From Gallalistipes aquisgranensis (GTDB taxonomy: Bacteria > Bacteroidota > Bacteroidia > Bacteroidales > Rikenellaceae), in NCBI RefSeq assembly GCF_014982715.1, contig NZ_JADCJY010000002.1, forward strand, positions 124,001 through 188,000: a DNA stretch of 64,000 nt, given 5' to 3'. How positions within the stretch are numbered: position 1 is the stretch's first letter; the number at the start of each line of letters is the position of its first letter. This document shows positions 18,065 through 27,084 of the stretch, piece after piece. The translations under genes and the position numbers were made by a program. Under the pieces are notes generated by a model. The model saw only the letters and a list, made by a program, of their open reading frames with translations. It was not told the DNA's origin and made no database searches.

Positions 18065-20581
18065 ATGAACAACCGGAAAATATTCATGCGCCTGCTCCCC
18101 TATCTGACGGCGCTGGGGCTCTTCATCGCGCTCGACATGCTCTATTTCGCCCCGCAGTACGAGGGCAAACAGCTTCAGATGCACGACGTGACCCAGTACC
18201 AGGGCATGAGCAAGGACATTCTCGACTACAAGGAAAAATACGGCACCGACCCCCAGTGGACGGGCAACATGTTCGGCGGCATGCCGGCCTATCTGATCGC
18301 GGTACGTTACCCCACGACGCTGGTCAAGTACGCCTCCGAGGCGATGAACTTTCTGGGCGACCCCGCCTGCCTGATCTTCATCGCCATGACGGGATTCTTC
18401 GTCATGCTCCTGCTGTGCGGCATCAATCCGTGGATCGGGATCGTCCCCTCGCTGGCATACGGACTTTCGACCTATTTCTTCATCATCATCGGAGCAGGAC
18501 ACATCACGAAAATGGTGGCGCTCGCCTGGGCGCCGATGATGGTGGGGGCCGTATTCTACACCTACCGCCGCAACATGTGGCTCGGAGCGGCGCTCACGGC
18601 CCTTTTCGCCTCGGTGGAGCTGGCCGCCAACCACCCCCAGATTACCTACTATTTCCTGCTGGTGCTGATCGCCTTCTGGATCAACGAGGCGATCGGGTCC
18701 TTCCGGCAGAAAACGCTGCCCCGTTTCGCCAAAGCCACGGGACTGCTGGCGCTGGCGGCCGTACTGGCCGCAGGTTCCAACCTCGCCCCGCTGTGGTACG
18801 TGCAGCAGCACTCCGGCGACACGATCCGGGGAGGCACGGAACTGACCCAGTCGGGCAGCGAATCGGCTCCCAAGAAACAGGGTTCGGGCCTCGATCTCGA
18901 CTATGCCACGGCGTGGAGCTACGGAAAGGCGGAGAGCTTCAACCTCTTCATCCCCGACCTGATGGGCGGGGCTTCCGACCGGGGATTTTCGGACGACGGC
19001 CCCGTAGCGCAGACGCTCTCGAAATACGGCGCCCGCAGTCTGGCCGCCCAGCTTCCCGGCTACTGGGGCGACCAGCCAATCACCGCAGGGCCGACCTATA
19101 TCGGCGCCGTAATCATCTTCCTCTGCGTGCTGGGCCTTTTCCTGCTTCGGGGACGGTGCAAATGGTGGATCGTGGCGATCACCGTGCTGGCCCTGCTGTT
19201 GAGCTGGGGCAGGAACATGATGTGGTTCACGGAGCTCTTTTTCCACTACTTTCCCGGTTACAACAAGTTCCGCACGGTGTCGATGATCCTCGTGATCGCC
19301 GAATGGAGCGTTCCCTTCGTCGCCGCCCTGCTGTTGGGCAAACTCTGGAACCAGGAGATCGAACGGCCCCGGATGCTGAAAGCCATCAAATACACGCTTA
19401 TCGTCACGGGCGGTCTCGCCCTGCTTTTCGCCCTCGGAGGAGGTTCGCTCTTCCGCTTCGGCGAGGAGAACACCTACGGCATGATGATGCAGATGGCGGG
19501 AAACAATGAAAAAGTGGCCGGGGAGCTGACCGCCGCCATCGTGCAGGAGAGGGCCGACATGCTGCGGGCCGATTCGCTCCGCTCGCTGCTGTTCGTCCTG
19601 CTCACGGGCGGCACGATGCTCGTCTATGCCCTCGGCAAACTGCGCAGAGGATGGCTCGTGGCCATTCTCGCCGTGCTGGTCTGCGCCGATCTCGTCCCGG
19701 TCAACCTGCGCTACCTGCCCCAGAGCAAGTTCGTGGAGCCCCGCAAGACCGAGATTAAACCCACGGAGGCCGATCTGCAGATACTGGCCGACACGACGCC
19801 CGGCTATCGCGTGGCCAACTTCACGGTCAGCCCGTTCAACGATGCCACCACATCCTACTTCCACCGTTCGGTGGGCGGTTACCACGGCGCCAAACTACAG
19901 CGTTACCAGGACCTGATCGACCGCCATCTGTCGCAGATGCACGGAGAGGTCTACAACATGCTCAACACGAAATACTTCATCGTGCCCGGCCAGGACGGGA
20001 GACCCTCCGTGCAGTCCAATCCGGAGGCCAACGGCGCTGCCTGGTTCGTCTCGGACATCGAATGGGCCGCCACTGCGGACGAAGAGATCGCCGCATTGGA
20101 CAGCCTCGACACAAAAACCACGGCCGTAGCGGACATCCGGTTCAGGCCGCAGGTGGAAAAGGAGCTGGAAGGCACGCGGCTCACGGCCGACTCCGCAGCC
20201 ACGATCACGCTGACCGACTACCGTCCGAACCGGCTGACCTACACCTACCGAAGCGGAGCGAAAGGCCTGGCCGTCTTCTCCGAGATCTACTACGACAAGG
20301 GCTGGACGGTGACGCTCGACGGCCGGCCGGCCGATTATTTCCGGGCCGACTACCTGTTGCGGGCCATGGTGCTCCCGGCAGGCGAGCACACGGTGGTATT
20401 CAGTTTCCGGGCACCGAACTTCGACCTGCTCTCCAATATTACGCTGGTCTTCTCGTTACTGATCTTTGCGGGAGTGGCCGCAGCCGCCGGCTGGACCATC
20501 GTCCGCAAACGGAGGCAGACGGCGGGAACGGTCGCCCCGGGAAACGAAGAGGACTTTCTCCGCGACTCTAAACAGCGATAA
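18065..20581 (+). CDS. YfhO-family polytopic membrane protein
   Basis: An 838-aa membrane protein with about a dozen hydrophobic segments in the first 560 residues, then a large extracytoplasmic beta-rich domain and a final membrane helix (about 800-820). Blocks such as GGMPAYLI, HITKMVALAWAPM and YNKFRTVSMILVIAEW are typical of the YfhO family, related to GT-C-type glycosyltransferases. In Gram-positives YfhO takes part in lipoteichoic acid glycosylation; in Bacteroidetes the role is unknown. AAGGA just before the ATG may aid initiation. It is followed 3 nt later by ftsX, so the two are probably co-transcribed. Confidence 0.88.
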   Translation: MNNRKIFMRLLPYLTALGLFIALDMLYFAPQYEGKQLQMHDVTQYQGMSKDILDYKEKYGTDPQWTGNMFGGMPAYLIAVRYPTTLVKYASEAMNFLGDPACLIFIAMTGFFVMLLLCGINPWIGIVPSLAYGLSTYFFIIIGAGHITKMVALAWAPMMVGAVFYTYRRNMWLGAALTALFASVELAANHPQITYYFLLVLIAFWINEAIGSFRQKTLPRFAKATGLLALAAVLAAGSNLAPLWYVQQHSGDTIRGGTELTQSGSESAPKKQGSGLDLDYATAWSYGKAESFNLFIPDLMGGASDRGFSDDGPVAQTLSKYGARSLAAQLPGYWGDQPITAGPTYIGAVIIFLCVLGLFLLRGRCKWWIVAITVLALLLSWGRNMMWFTELFFHYFPGYNKFRTVSMILVIAEWSVPFVAALLLGKLWNQEIERPRMLKAIKYTLIVTGGLALLFALGGGSLFRFGEENTYGMMMQMAGNNEKVAGELTAAIVQERADMLRADSLRSLLFVLLTGGTMLVYALGKLRRGWLVAILAVLVCADLVPVNLRYLPQSKFVEPRKTEIKPTEADLQILADTTPGYRVANFTVSPFNDATTSYFHRSVGGYHGAKLQRYQDLIDRHLSQMHGEVYNMLNTKYFIVPGQDGRPSVQSNPEANGAAWFVSDIEWAATADEEIAALDSLDTKTTAVADIRFRPQVEKELEGTRLTADSAATITLTDYRPNRLTYTYRSGAKGLAVFSEIYYDKGWTVTLDGRPADYFRADYLLRAMVLPAGEHTVVFSFRAPNFDLLSNITLVFSLLIFAGVAAAAGWTIVRKRRQTAGTVAPGNEEDFLRDSKQR

Positions 20582-20584
20582 AAC

Positions 20585-21466
20585 ATGGCCCACGACAGCA
20601 ACAAAAGACTCAAACGCAAAGTACGCAATTCGTACATCGTCTCCACGGTCAGCATCGCCCTGGTGCTGTTCCTGCTCGGAACGGTCGGCTATCTGATCCT
20701 GAACGCCATGCTGGCGACCCAGCGGATGAAGGAGAACGTAACGGTCTATGTCATGCTGCGTTCGGACGTCACCGACGAACAGACCGCGGCGATCAAGACC
20801 AATCTGCTGAAGCAAAACGCCGTGCGCGAAGCCGTCTTCGTCTCCAAGGCGGAGGCTGCCGAAGAGTTCAGGGAGTACGCCGGCACCGATTTCGTGGAAT
20901 TCCTCCGGCAGAACCCGCTGCCCGACTCCTTCGAGGTGAGCCTCAACGCGCGCTCTTCGGAGAAGGAGACCGTACGGGCGCTCGAAACGCAGATCATGCA
21001 GTGGCCCGGCGTGGATGAAGTGGTCTATCAGCGCAACGTGATCGAACAGATCACCTCCAACATCAACAAGTTCAACCTGATCCTGCTGCTGTTCGGCGGC
21101 ACGCTGCTGTTCATCTCGCTGATCCTGCTCAACAACACGATCCGCGTGACGATCTACTCCAAGCGCTACATCATCAACACCATGAAACTGGTCGGGGCGA
21201 CCCGTTGGTTCATCCTCAAGCCGTTCCTCGGATCGGGCATCCTGCAGGGCATCTACGCGGGCATCATCGCCTCGCTGATGTTCGCGGGCATGGTCGCCGG
21301 GCTGAGCGAGGGAATCCCGGAAGTGCGCTTCGTGGCCGAACGGTTCCAGATCGCCGTCATCATGGGCGGCATGCTGGCGGGCGGAGTAGCGATTTCGCTG
21401 CTTTTCACGACCTTCGCCGTCAACAAATTCATCAAAATGCCCCCCGGGCGCATCCACATGTATTAA
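20585..21466 (+). CDS. ftsX: Cell division permease-like protein FtsX
   Basis: FtsX is the membrane partner of the ATPase FtsE; the pair transmits division signals to periplasmic peptidoglycan hydrolases. The 293-aa product has an N-terminal membrane segment (about 18-42), an extracytoplasmic domain (about 45-165) and three C-terminal membrane segments, with the FtsX core around NTMKLVGATRWFILKPFLG. That core motif is characteristic. FtsE is not in this window, so it must be encoded elsewhere. The gene sits in a close-packed run with yfhO-like, DUF3098 and uppP. Confidence 0.94.
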   Translation: MAHDSNKRLKRKVRNSYIVSTVSIALVLFLLGTVGYLILNAMLATQRMKENVTVYVMLRSDVTDEQTAAIKTNLLKQNAVREAVFVSKAEAAEEFREYAGTDFVEFLRQNPLPDSFEVSLNARSSEKETVRALETQIMQWPGVDEVVYQRNVIEQITSNINKFNLILLLFGGTLLFISLILLNNTIRVTIYSKRYIINTMKLVGATRWFILKPFLGSGILQGIYAGIIASLMFAGMVAGLSEGIPEVRFVAERFQIAVIMGGMLAGGVAISLLFTTFAVNKFIKMPPGRIHMY

Positions 21467-21481
21467 ACCAGGCATACCGAT

Positions 21482-21760
21482 ATGAAAAAGACCAAAAACA
21501 CGACCGCGGAGGCCGTTCCCGAAAAAGAGGCCCGTATGGCACTCGGCCCGGCCAATTACAAACTGATGCTGATCGGTTTCGGGATCATCGTCCTCGGCTT
21601 TATCCTGATGGTGGGCGGCGCGAGCCCCTCGCCCGACCAGTTCAACTACGACATGTTCAGTTTCCGGCGCATCACGCTGGCCCCGATTCTCGTGCTGGGC
21701 GGCTTCGCATTCGAGATCTACGCCATCATGAAACGGGATAACAAAACCAAACACGAATAG
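21482..21760 (+). CDS. DUF3098 small membrane protein
   Basis: A 92-aa protein with two predicted membrane helices (about 29-48 and 65-83) and the motif MVGGASPSPDQFNYDMFSFRR between them, which identifies the DUF3098 family. Members are found in Bacteroidetes next to ftsX and uppP, as here. Function is unknown; the conserved context hints at envelope growth or division. It lies 15 nt after ftsX and 3 nt before uppP. Confidence 0.85.
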   Translation: MKKTKNTTAEAVPEKEARMALGPANYKLMLIGFGIIVLGFILMVGGASPSPDQFNYDMFSFRRITLAPILVLGGFAFEIYAIMKRDNKTKHE

Positions 21761-21763
21761 CCT

Positions 21764-22567
21764 ATGGACATATGGGAAGCGATCGTGCTGGGCACCGTGC
21801 AGGGACTGACCGAGTTCCTGCCGGTCAGCAGCAGCGGGCACCTGCAGATCGCCAAAGAGATACTGGGCGTGACCATACCCGACAACCTGTCGTTCGACGT
21901 CACGCTTCATGCAGCCACCGTGCTGAGCACCATCGTCGTATTCCGGCAGGAGATCGCCCGGCTGGCCCGCGGATTTTTCTCGACACGCTACAACGACGAC
22001 ATGGCCTACGTACTGAAAATCCTGCTGTCGATGATTCCCATCGGCATCGTCGGATTCGCATGCAAGGACCGGATCAACGAAATGCTCTCCTCGCCGTACA
22101 TTCTGGCCGTCGTCGGCGCCATGCTGCTGCTGACGGCCGTGCTGCTGGCTCTCACCCACTTCTATAAGCCCCGTCAAAAGGAGAAAATCTCCTACCGGGA
22201 CGCCTTCATCATCGGGCTGGGTCAGGCCTGTGCGGCCATGCCGGGCCTCTCCCGCTCGGGCACGACGATCGCCACGGGCCTGCTTTTGGGCGACCGCAAG
22301 GAGAGCGTGGCCCAATTCTCTTTTCTGATGGTGCTGCTGCCGATCATCGGGGAGACCTTTCTGCAGTTACTGGACGGCGAGTTCGCCTCGGCCGGAGGAG
22401 GTCTCGGCCCCGGGGCGCTCATCGCCGGATTCGTCGCCTCTTTCGTCGTCGGCTATCTGGCATGCCGCTTCATGATCGGAATCGTCAAGCGGGGCAAACT
22501 GATCTGGTTCGCCCTGTACTGCGCCGCAGCCGGCATCACATCCATCGCATATTACCTGGCAAACTAA
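21764..22567 (+). CDS. uppP: Undecaprenyl-diphosphatase UppP (BacA)
   Basis: UppP removes a phosphate from undecaprenyl diphosphate, recycling the lipid carrier used by MraY and MurG; overproduction gives bacitracin resistance. The 267-aa polytopic protein has the two active-site regions [15 protein letters not shown] (about residue 17) and [14 protein letters not shown] (about residue 156). Length and motifs are normal. It is the enzyme that closes the lipid cycle served by the dcw genes 8 kb away. Confidence 0.97.
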   Translation: MDIWEAIVLGTVQGLTEFLPVSSSGHLQIAKEILGVTIPDNLSFDVTLHAATVLSTIVVFRQEIARLARGFFSTRYNDDMAYVLKILLSMIPIGIVGFACKDRINEMLSSPYILAVVGAMLLLTAVLLALTHFYKPRQKEKISYRDAFIIGLGQACAAMPGLSRSGTTIATGLLLGDRKESVAQFSFLMVLLPIIGETFLQLLDGEFASAGGGLGPGALIAGFVASFVVGYLACRFMIGIVKRGKLIWFALYCAAAGITSIAYYLAN

Positions 22568-22586
22568 CGTAATCCCAAACGGAAAC

Positions 22587-23462
22587 ATGACAATCATAGA
22601 CGGAAAAGAAGTCGCAGCCAGCCTGCGCAAGGAGATCGCCGCAGAGGTGGCGGACATGACCGCAAAAGGGGCGAAAGCGCCCTATCTGGTAGCCGTACTG
22701 GTCGGAAACGACGGAGCCAGCCAGACCTATGTGGGACACAAGGAAAAATGCTGCGCGGAAGTGGGTTTCCGCTCCACCGTGTTGCGTCTGCCGGAGGAGA
22801 CCTCGCAGGAACAGCTGCTCGCCGAAATCGACCGGCTCAACCGCGATCCGGAAGTGGACGGGTTCATCGTACAGCTTCCTCTGCCCGGACATATTTCGGA
22901 ACAGGCCGTGATCGAAGCGATCGACCCCCGCAAGGATGTGGACGGTTTCCATCCGGTCAATACGGGCCGCATGGTATCGGGCCTCCCCTCCTATCTTCCC
23001 GCCACGCCGGACGGCATTCTCTCCCTGCTCCGGTACTATAAGATCGAGACGGCGGGCAAGCACTGCGTAGTGATCGGACGCAGCAACATCGTAGGCCGGC
23101 CCATCGCCAACCTGCTCTCGCAGAAAGGATGGGACTGCACGGTCACGATCTGCCACAGCCGGACGAAAAACCTGAAAGAGGTGGTCGCCTCGGGCGACAT
23201 CGTGATCGCCGCGCTGGGCAAGGCGGAATTCGTCACAGCCGACATGATCAAACCCGGCGCCGTGGTGATCGACGTGGGCATCACCCGCGTCCCGAGCGAC
23301 AAGACCAAGAGCGGCTGGAAGTTGCTGGGCGACGTCAAATTCGACGAAGTGGCACCCAAATGCAGCTACATCACGCCGGTGCCGGGCGGCGTAGGCCCCA
23401 TGACGATCATCTCGCTGATGAAAAACACACTCAAGGCAGGCCGCAAGGAGATCTACGGATAA
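22587..23462 (+). CDS. folD: Bifunctional methylenetetrahydrofolate dehydrogenase/cyclohydrolase FolD
   Basis: FolD interconverts 5,10-methylene-THF and 10-formyl-THF, feeding purine and formyl-Met synthesis. The 291-aa product shows the substrate motif [31 protein letters not shown], the NADP loop [17 protein letters not shown] and the C-terminal [12 protein letters not shown]. The gap after uppP is only 19 nt, too short for a folate riboswitch. It ends the plus-strand run and is followed by a strong terminator. Confidence 0.97.
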   Translation: MTIIDGKEVAASLRKEIAAEVADMTAKGAKAPYLVAVLVGNDGASQTYVGHKEKCCAEVGFRSTVLRLPEETSQEQLLAEIDRLNRDPEVDGFIVQLPLPGHISEQAVIEAIDPRKDVDGFHPVNTGRMVSGLPSYLPATPDGILSLLRYYKIETAGKHCVVIGRSNIVGRPIANLLSQKGWDCTVTICHSRTKNLKEVVASGDIVIAALGKAEFVTADMIKPGAVVIDVGITRVPSDKTKSGWKLLGDVKFDEVAPKCSYITPVPGGVGPMTIISLMKNTLKAGRKEIYG

Positions 23463-23530
23463 ATTCATGTCCCCGGTTGCCGGAGGACCGAACGTTTTCA
23501 TCAAAACACATCCGTCCCTCCGGATTCAAA

Positions 23531-23574
23531 CAGACAAGGCTGTCTCTAAAAAAGACAGCCTTGTCTGTTTTTTT
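23531..23574 (+). terminator. Intrinsic terminator after folD
   Basis: A perfect 15-bp inverted repeat (23531-23545 with 23553-23567), a 7-nt loop, then seven T residues (23568-23574). It lies between folD and the convergent lipoprotein gene. Confidence 0.9.
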
Positions 23575-23587
23575 CCTCTCCGGAATT

Positions 23588-25120
23588 CTATTCAGTATCG
23601 CTTTCCACTTCCAACAATTTATATAACCGGAATTCATACGGTTTGACATACCCCATCGCACCGAGATAACCTACATTCTCGTCATCGAACGCAATGAAAA
23701 GGCCCTCGGAAGCGATCTCGTTATCCACATCCACCGTGACCGGATCGAGCCATTTGCGCTGCTCCCTGTCGTAGCTGACGACCTGGAGATACCTCGCACC
23801 GCTGCTTCCCAGGGTGTACACGATATAGGGCACGCCATCCCTGTCCAGCGCCATGGTATGGGCACCGAAACGAGTGGTCGGAACCGAGGCGCCGAACGGA
23901 CGGGGAGCGCTGTCCTCTCCATCTTTATAGGTGTACACCTGGAACAGGTAAGCTCCGTCCACCTGCTGGGAAGAGAGGAAATACATCGTACCGTCGTCCG
24001 CGAAATCAATCGCAAGATCGTTCCAGTTGGTAGCCGAAGAATTGGTCAGTCCGCTCTCGACCAAGGTGGAGACACTTCCGTTCGTCCACTTGTACAGGGA
24101 ATAAAATCCGCCCGTGCCGACATTGGCGACCCCGATATAGACACTTTCCCCGAATCGTCTGGCTTTCTGGTAGTAGGTCGACGTATAGGTCGTCGGACGG
24201 TTCGGAATGACACCGGAAGTCCATCCGCTGCCCGAATAGGAGGAAAGCGTAGCCAGTCGGTAATATTCCGTATTACGTCCGTTTCCGGTAGTCACGACGA
24301 CTATCCGGCCCGTTGCATCGACTGCAAGAGCTCCGTGCGAAGTATTGACCGCATAAGGGATGAATCCCGACGTTCCGACCACCTTCCAGGCGGAACCGTC
24401 ATACGTCATCACGGTCGGAGCATTCGACACGGAAGCTCCTCTGTCTGCATACAGCACGAACGGTGTACCCTTCGTATCGAACTCCAGATCGACGGCTCCG
24501 CCCACTTCGGTCGAAAAAGCCTCCTCCCCGATCCGGACGAATTCGGAACCGTCCCATTTGGCGAAGGCCAGTTTGTCCTCATCGCTGGCCGTTTCGGTCA
24601 CGCAATAGACCAAATAGGGCAACTGATCGACCGGATTGAGTTTCATCTTGAAATCGGACCGGGTGAACTCGTTTTCCTCGGCCTTCAGCGTACCTACGTG
24701 TGTCCACACCTTGTTGACCGGCTTCGTGATATTCACGCTGAAAACCTGGGCGTATTTGGATTCGGAATCGGAAACCAGCATGTCGACAGGCGAGGAGTAA
24801 TCGTACACCGTGCTCCCGCTTTCGAAAATTTCGTCCCCGACGCTGACTATATCGCCGTCCGAAACCGTAAACCGGGCTTTGAGCTGCGTTTTGTCCACAC
24901 TCTCCGGAAGAGCGACCACGATATCGCGTCCGGTGATCTCGCCCTCGTAATCCAACACGAGCACACCCGCGTTATCCTCGGCATAAAAACCGAACGAAGT
25001 GATTTCAGCCTTGTAGTCGCCACTCCCGCGTCCATCGACGGACTTGTCGGAAACGCAAGCGGCCATGAACATGGCACAACCCGCAACCGTGCATAACTTC
25101 AACCAATTTTTCATCTTCAA
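23588..25120 (-). CDS. Surface lipoprotein with predicted beta-propeller, SusE/F position
   Basis: A 510-aa predicted lipoprotein: signal peptide with lipobox FMAAC (Cys about 22), an Ig-like N-terminal domain (about 35-130, DUF5018-like by general appearance), then repeating blades of about 55-65 residues each marked by a hydrophobic strand after a D-x-x-G turn (DTKGTPFVLY, DATGRIVVV, ADDGTMYFL, DRDGVPYIVY). This suggests a six- or seven-bladed propeller. It is the last gene of the SusC/SusD locus, so it is likely exposed at the cell surface and helps bind the transported ligand. No catalytic motif was seen. Confidence 0.72.
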   Translation of the reverse strand: MKMKNWLKLCTVAGCAMFMAACVSDKSVDGRGSGDYKAEITSFGFYAEDNAGVLVLDYEGEITGRDIVVALPESVDKTQLKARFTVSDGDIVSVGDEIFESGSTVYDYSSPVDMLVSDSESKYAQVFSVNITKPVNKVWTHVGTLKAEENEFTRSDFKMKLNPVDQLPYLVYCVTETASDEDKLAFAKWDGSEFVRIGEEAFSTEVGGAVDLEFDTKGTPFVLYADRGASVSNAPTVMTYDGSAWKVVGTSGFIPYAVNTSHGALAVDATGRIVVVTTGNGRNTEYYRLATLSSYSGSGWTSGVIPNRPTTYTSTYYQKARRFGESVYIGVANVGTGGFYSLYKWTNGSVSTLVESGLTNSSATNWNDLAIDFADDGTMYFLSSQQVDGAYLFQVYTYKDGEDSAPRPFGASVPTTRFGAHTMALDRDGVPYIVYTLGSSGARYLQVVSYDREQRKWLDPVTVDVDNEIASEGLFIAFDDENVGYLGAMGYVKPYEFRLYKLLEVESDTE

Positions 25121-25135
25121 CGGATTTTATTGGGT

Positions 25136-25633
25136 CTACATATTCACCTTGGTAATCGTATAATAGCTGTTGAGTTTGTCCGGTCCCGGATAACCCATCG
25201 TAAAATTCATGCTGTTGCTTTTGAGCACGATTTTCACGCTATTGTCCTTGACAGGCCTGCCGCCGGCATCCACGGAGTCGTCCACCCGGCGGGGCAGCCA
25301 GCGGATGTGGATCACATTCACGTAGAGACCCACGGGAAACACCAGCTGTTTGGGACTGAGCAACTCGTAATCCACTCCCTCCTGCAGGCCGTTGCCCGGT
25401 TCCAGGTCGTAATTCACCAGCAGTTCGCTTTCCAGCGTCCTGGAGCTGAGAATCACGGCATACGTCGTCTCGAAACTTCCCTCGCTGTCGACCTCGGCAC
25501 TCGAAGTGGTATTGGTGGAATTGTCGGTGATATAGATAAACGGATGATCGAAAATCACCTCGTGCTTCTCACAAGAACACAACATCGCTCCCAATACGCA
25601 GAGCCATATTCCAAAAACTGTCTTCCTATTCAT
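25136..25633 (-). CDS. Small surface lipoprotein, DUF1735/DUF4843-like
   Basis: A 165-aa predicted lipoprotein with signal peptide and lipobox AMLCSC (Cys about 20-21). The remainder is beta-rich and resembles the N-terminal domains found in SusE-position lipoproteins (DUF1735/DUF4843 type), with the pattern VILSSRTLESELLVNYDLEPG. It lies between the SusD-like gene and the propeller lipoprotein, separated by 19 and 15 nt, so all are probably one operon. The assignment to a named DUF is by appearance only. Confidence 0.65.
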   Translation of the reverse strand: MNRKTVFGIWLCVLGAMLCSCEKHEVIFDHPFIYITDNSTNTTSSAEVDSEGSFETTYAVILSSRTLESELLVNYDLEPGNGLQEGVDYELLSPKQLVFPVGLYVNVIHIRWLPRRVDDSVDAGGRPVKDNSVKIVLKSNSMNFTMGYPGPDKLNSYYTITKVNM

Positions 25634-25652
25634 AATTTCTGCTTTGATTCGA

Positions 25653-27071
25653 TTAATAACCCGGATTCTGCTGTATCCCGATATTGACCTCCACCTCGAT
25701 ACTGCTGAGCGGAAGGACGAACTTGTCGTTGGGATAGTTCAGCCGCCGGACGACGGAAGTGGTTTTCGCATCCCGCTCCAGATTCTCCTTGTAACGGACG
25801 ATATCGAAGAAACGGACCCCTTCCAGGCTCAGTTCCAGAATACGCTGCCGTTTGACAACATCGAGAAGCTGATCCGCGCTGCCCGGCAATGTCACCCGGC
25901 CGGTCTCCGTATTCTCCGCCCGGGCGATGATCTCCTTCAGGTCGGCAGCGGCGAGCGACGCTTCGTTCAGCCGGCAATAGGCTTCGGCGCGAATCAGGTA
26001 CATTTCGGACACACGCAGTACGATCGGGGAGTAGAACAGGTCCTCTTCGTCGGCCGTAGGATCATAGTCGGGGCCGTAGTCGTACTTGAGCAAATCAGTC
26101 CCGTCGAGCAGCTGCCTGCGGACATCGTTCTCGTCACTTTCATTCATCTCTTGCAGGAACTTCCCGGAAGCCATGACATTCTGCTCTTCGGCTTCGTAGA
26201 ACGACCTCAGTCCCCGGCTGGAGATCTGGTCTCCGTTCAGGCGGAACACGGACTCGTCCGAGGCGACCTCCTGCACGAACATCTCCGCATACTGGTCGGC
26301 CGGGGTCAGCGACTTGGCCTGAATCACCTCGGAAGCGTAATCCCGGGCATTTCCCCAATCCTCCATATAGAGATAGACACGGGCGAGAAGCGCCTTGCAG
26401 GTCAGTGCGGAAACGGTGTACTTGTCGGTCGCGGCCGAATTGCCGAACAGGCGTATCGCCTCGTTCAGGTCATCGACGATCTGCTTGTACACATCCCGGA
26501 TCGGAGAGCGAAGAATACGGTCATTGACCAACGGGATGGTGTTCACGACAGCGATGCCCAGATGCGAGGCATCCGCCGTATAGTTATACGGCTGCGCATA
26601 GGCATTGCAGATGAACAGATGCGTGATCGCCCGGAAAAAGAGCGCCTGTGCCATGATCCGGTCGACCTCTTCGGCACTGGCAGGGAAATCCGTCTTCAGT
26701 TCGGGAGCGTAGTAGAGCAGATGGTTTACATTCGAAAGCAATTCGTACCCGTCCGACCAGATACGTCCCACGGCCCCCGTCTCCTGACTGGGATTCGACG
26801 TGTAATCGTACTGATCCCTCATGTCGGTGGCGGTGGCAGAGAGGGAGACCATGTCGGCCGCCACCTCCGAATATTTCATATATTCGGCGTTGTAGAAGTT
26901 GTAGAACAGACGGTAGAGGCCCAGATTGGCGGACCGGAGTCCCTCCACGTTGGAAAAGAACTTGGGAATGTCGTTCCTACCCAACTGTTTCACGTTCAGG
27001 AAATCGCAACTGGCGGCCAGCACGAGCGCCAGAGACAATATGCTTATTTTTCCGATGATTTTCATACTCAT
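25653..27071 (-). CDS. SusD/RagB family nutrient-binding lipoprotein
   Basis: A 472-aa outer-surface lipoprotein with signal peptide and lipobox LAASC (Cys about 22), followed by the alpha-helical TPR-like SusD fold. The N-terminal helix region KFFSNVEGLRSANLGLYRLFYNFYNAEY, the middle ALFFRAITHLFICNAYAQPYNY and the C-terminal QRILELSLEGVRFFDIVRYKENL are classic SusD markers. SusD caps its SusC partner and delivers ligand. The ligand class cannot be read here. Confidence 0.93.
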   Translation of the reverse strand: MSMKIIGKISILSLALVLAASCDFLNVKQLGRNDIPKFFSNVEGLRSANLGLYRLFYNFYNAEYMKYSEVAADMVSLSATATDMRDQYDYTSNPSQETGAVGRIWSDGYELLSNVNHLLYYAPELKTDFPASAEEVDRIMAQALFFRAITHLFICNAYAQPYNYTADASHLGIAVVNTIPLVNDRILRSPIRDVYKQIVDDLNEAIRLFGNSAATDKYTVSALTCKALLARVYLYMEDWGNARDYASEVIQAKSLTPADQYAEMFVQEVASDESVFRLNGDQISSRGLRSFYEAEEQNVMASGKFLQEMNESDENDVRRQLLDGTDLLKYDYGPDYDPTADEEDLFYSPIVLRVSEMYLIRAEAYCRLNEASLAAADLKEIIARAENTETGRVTLPGSADQLLDVVKRQRILELSLEGVRFFDIVRYKENLERDAKTTSVVRRLNYPNDKFVLPLSSIEVEVNIGIQQNPGY

Positions 27072-27084
27072 TCCTACTCTTAAA

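Noticed and set aside
22568-22586. Folate riboswitch before folD
   Set aside because: Only 19 nt between uppP and folD, too short for any known riboswitch.
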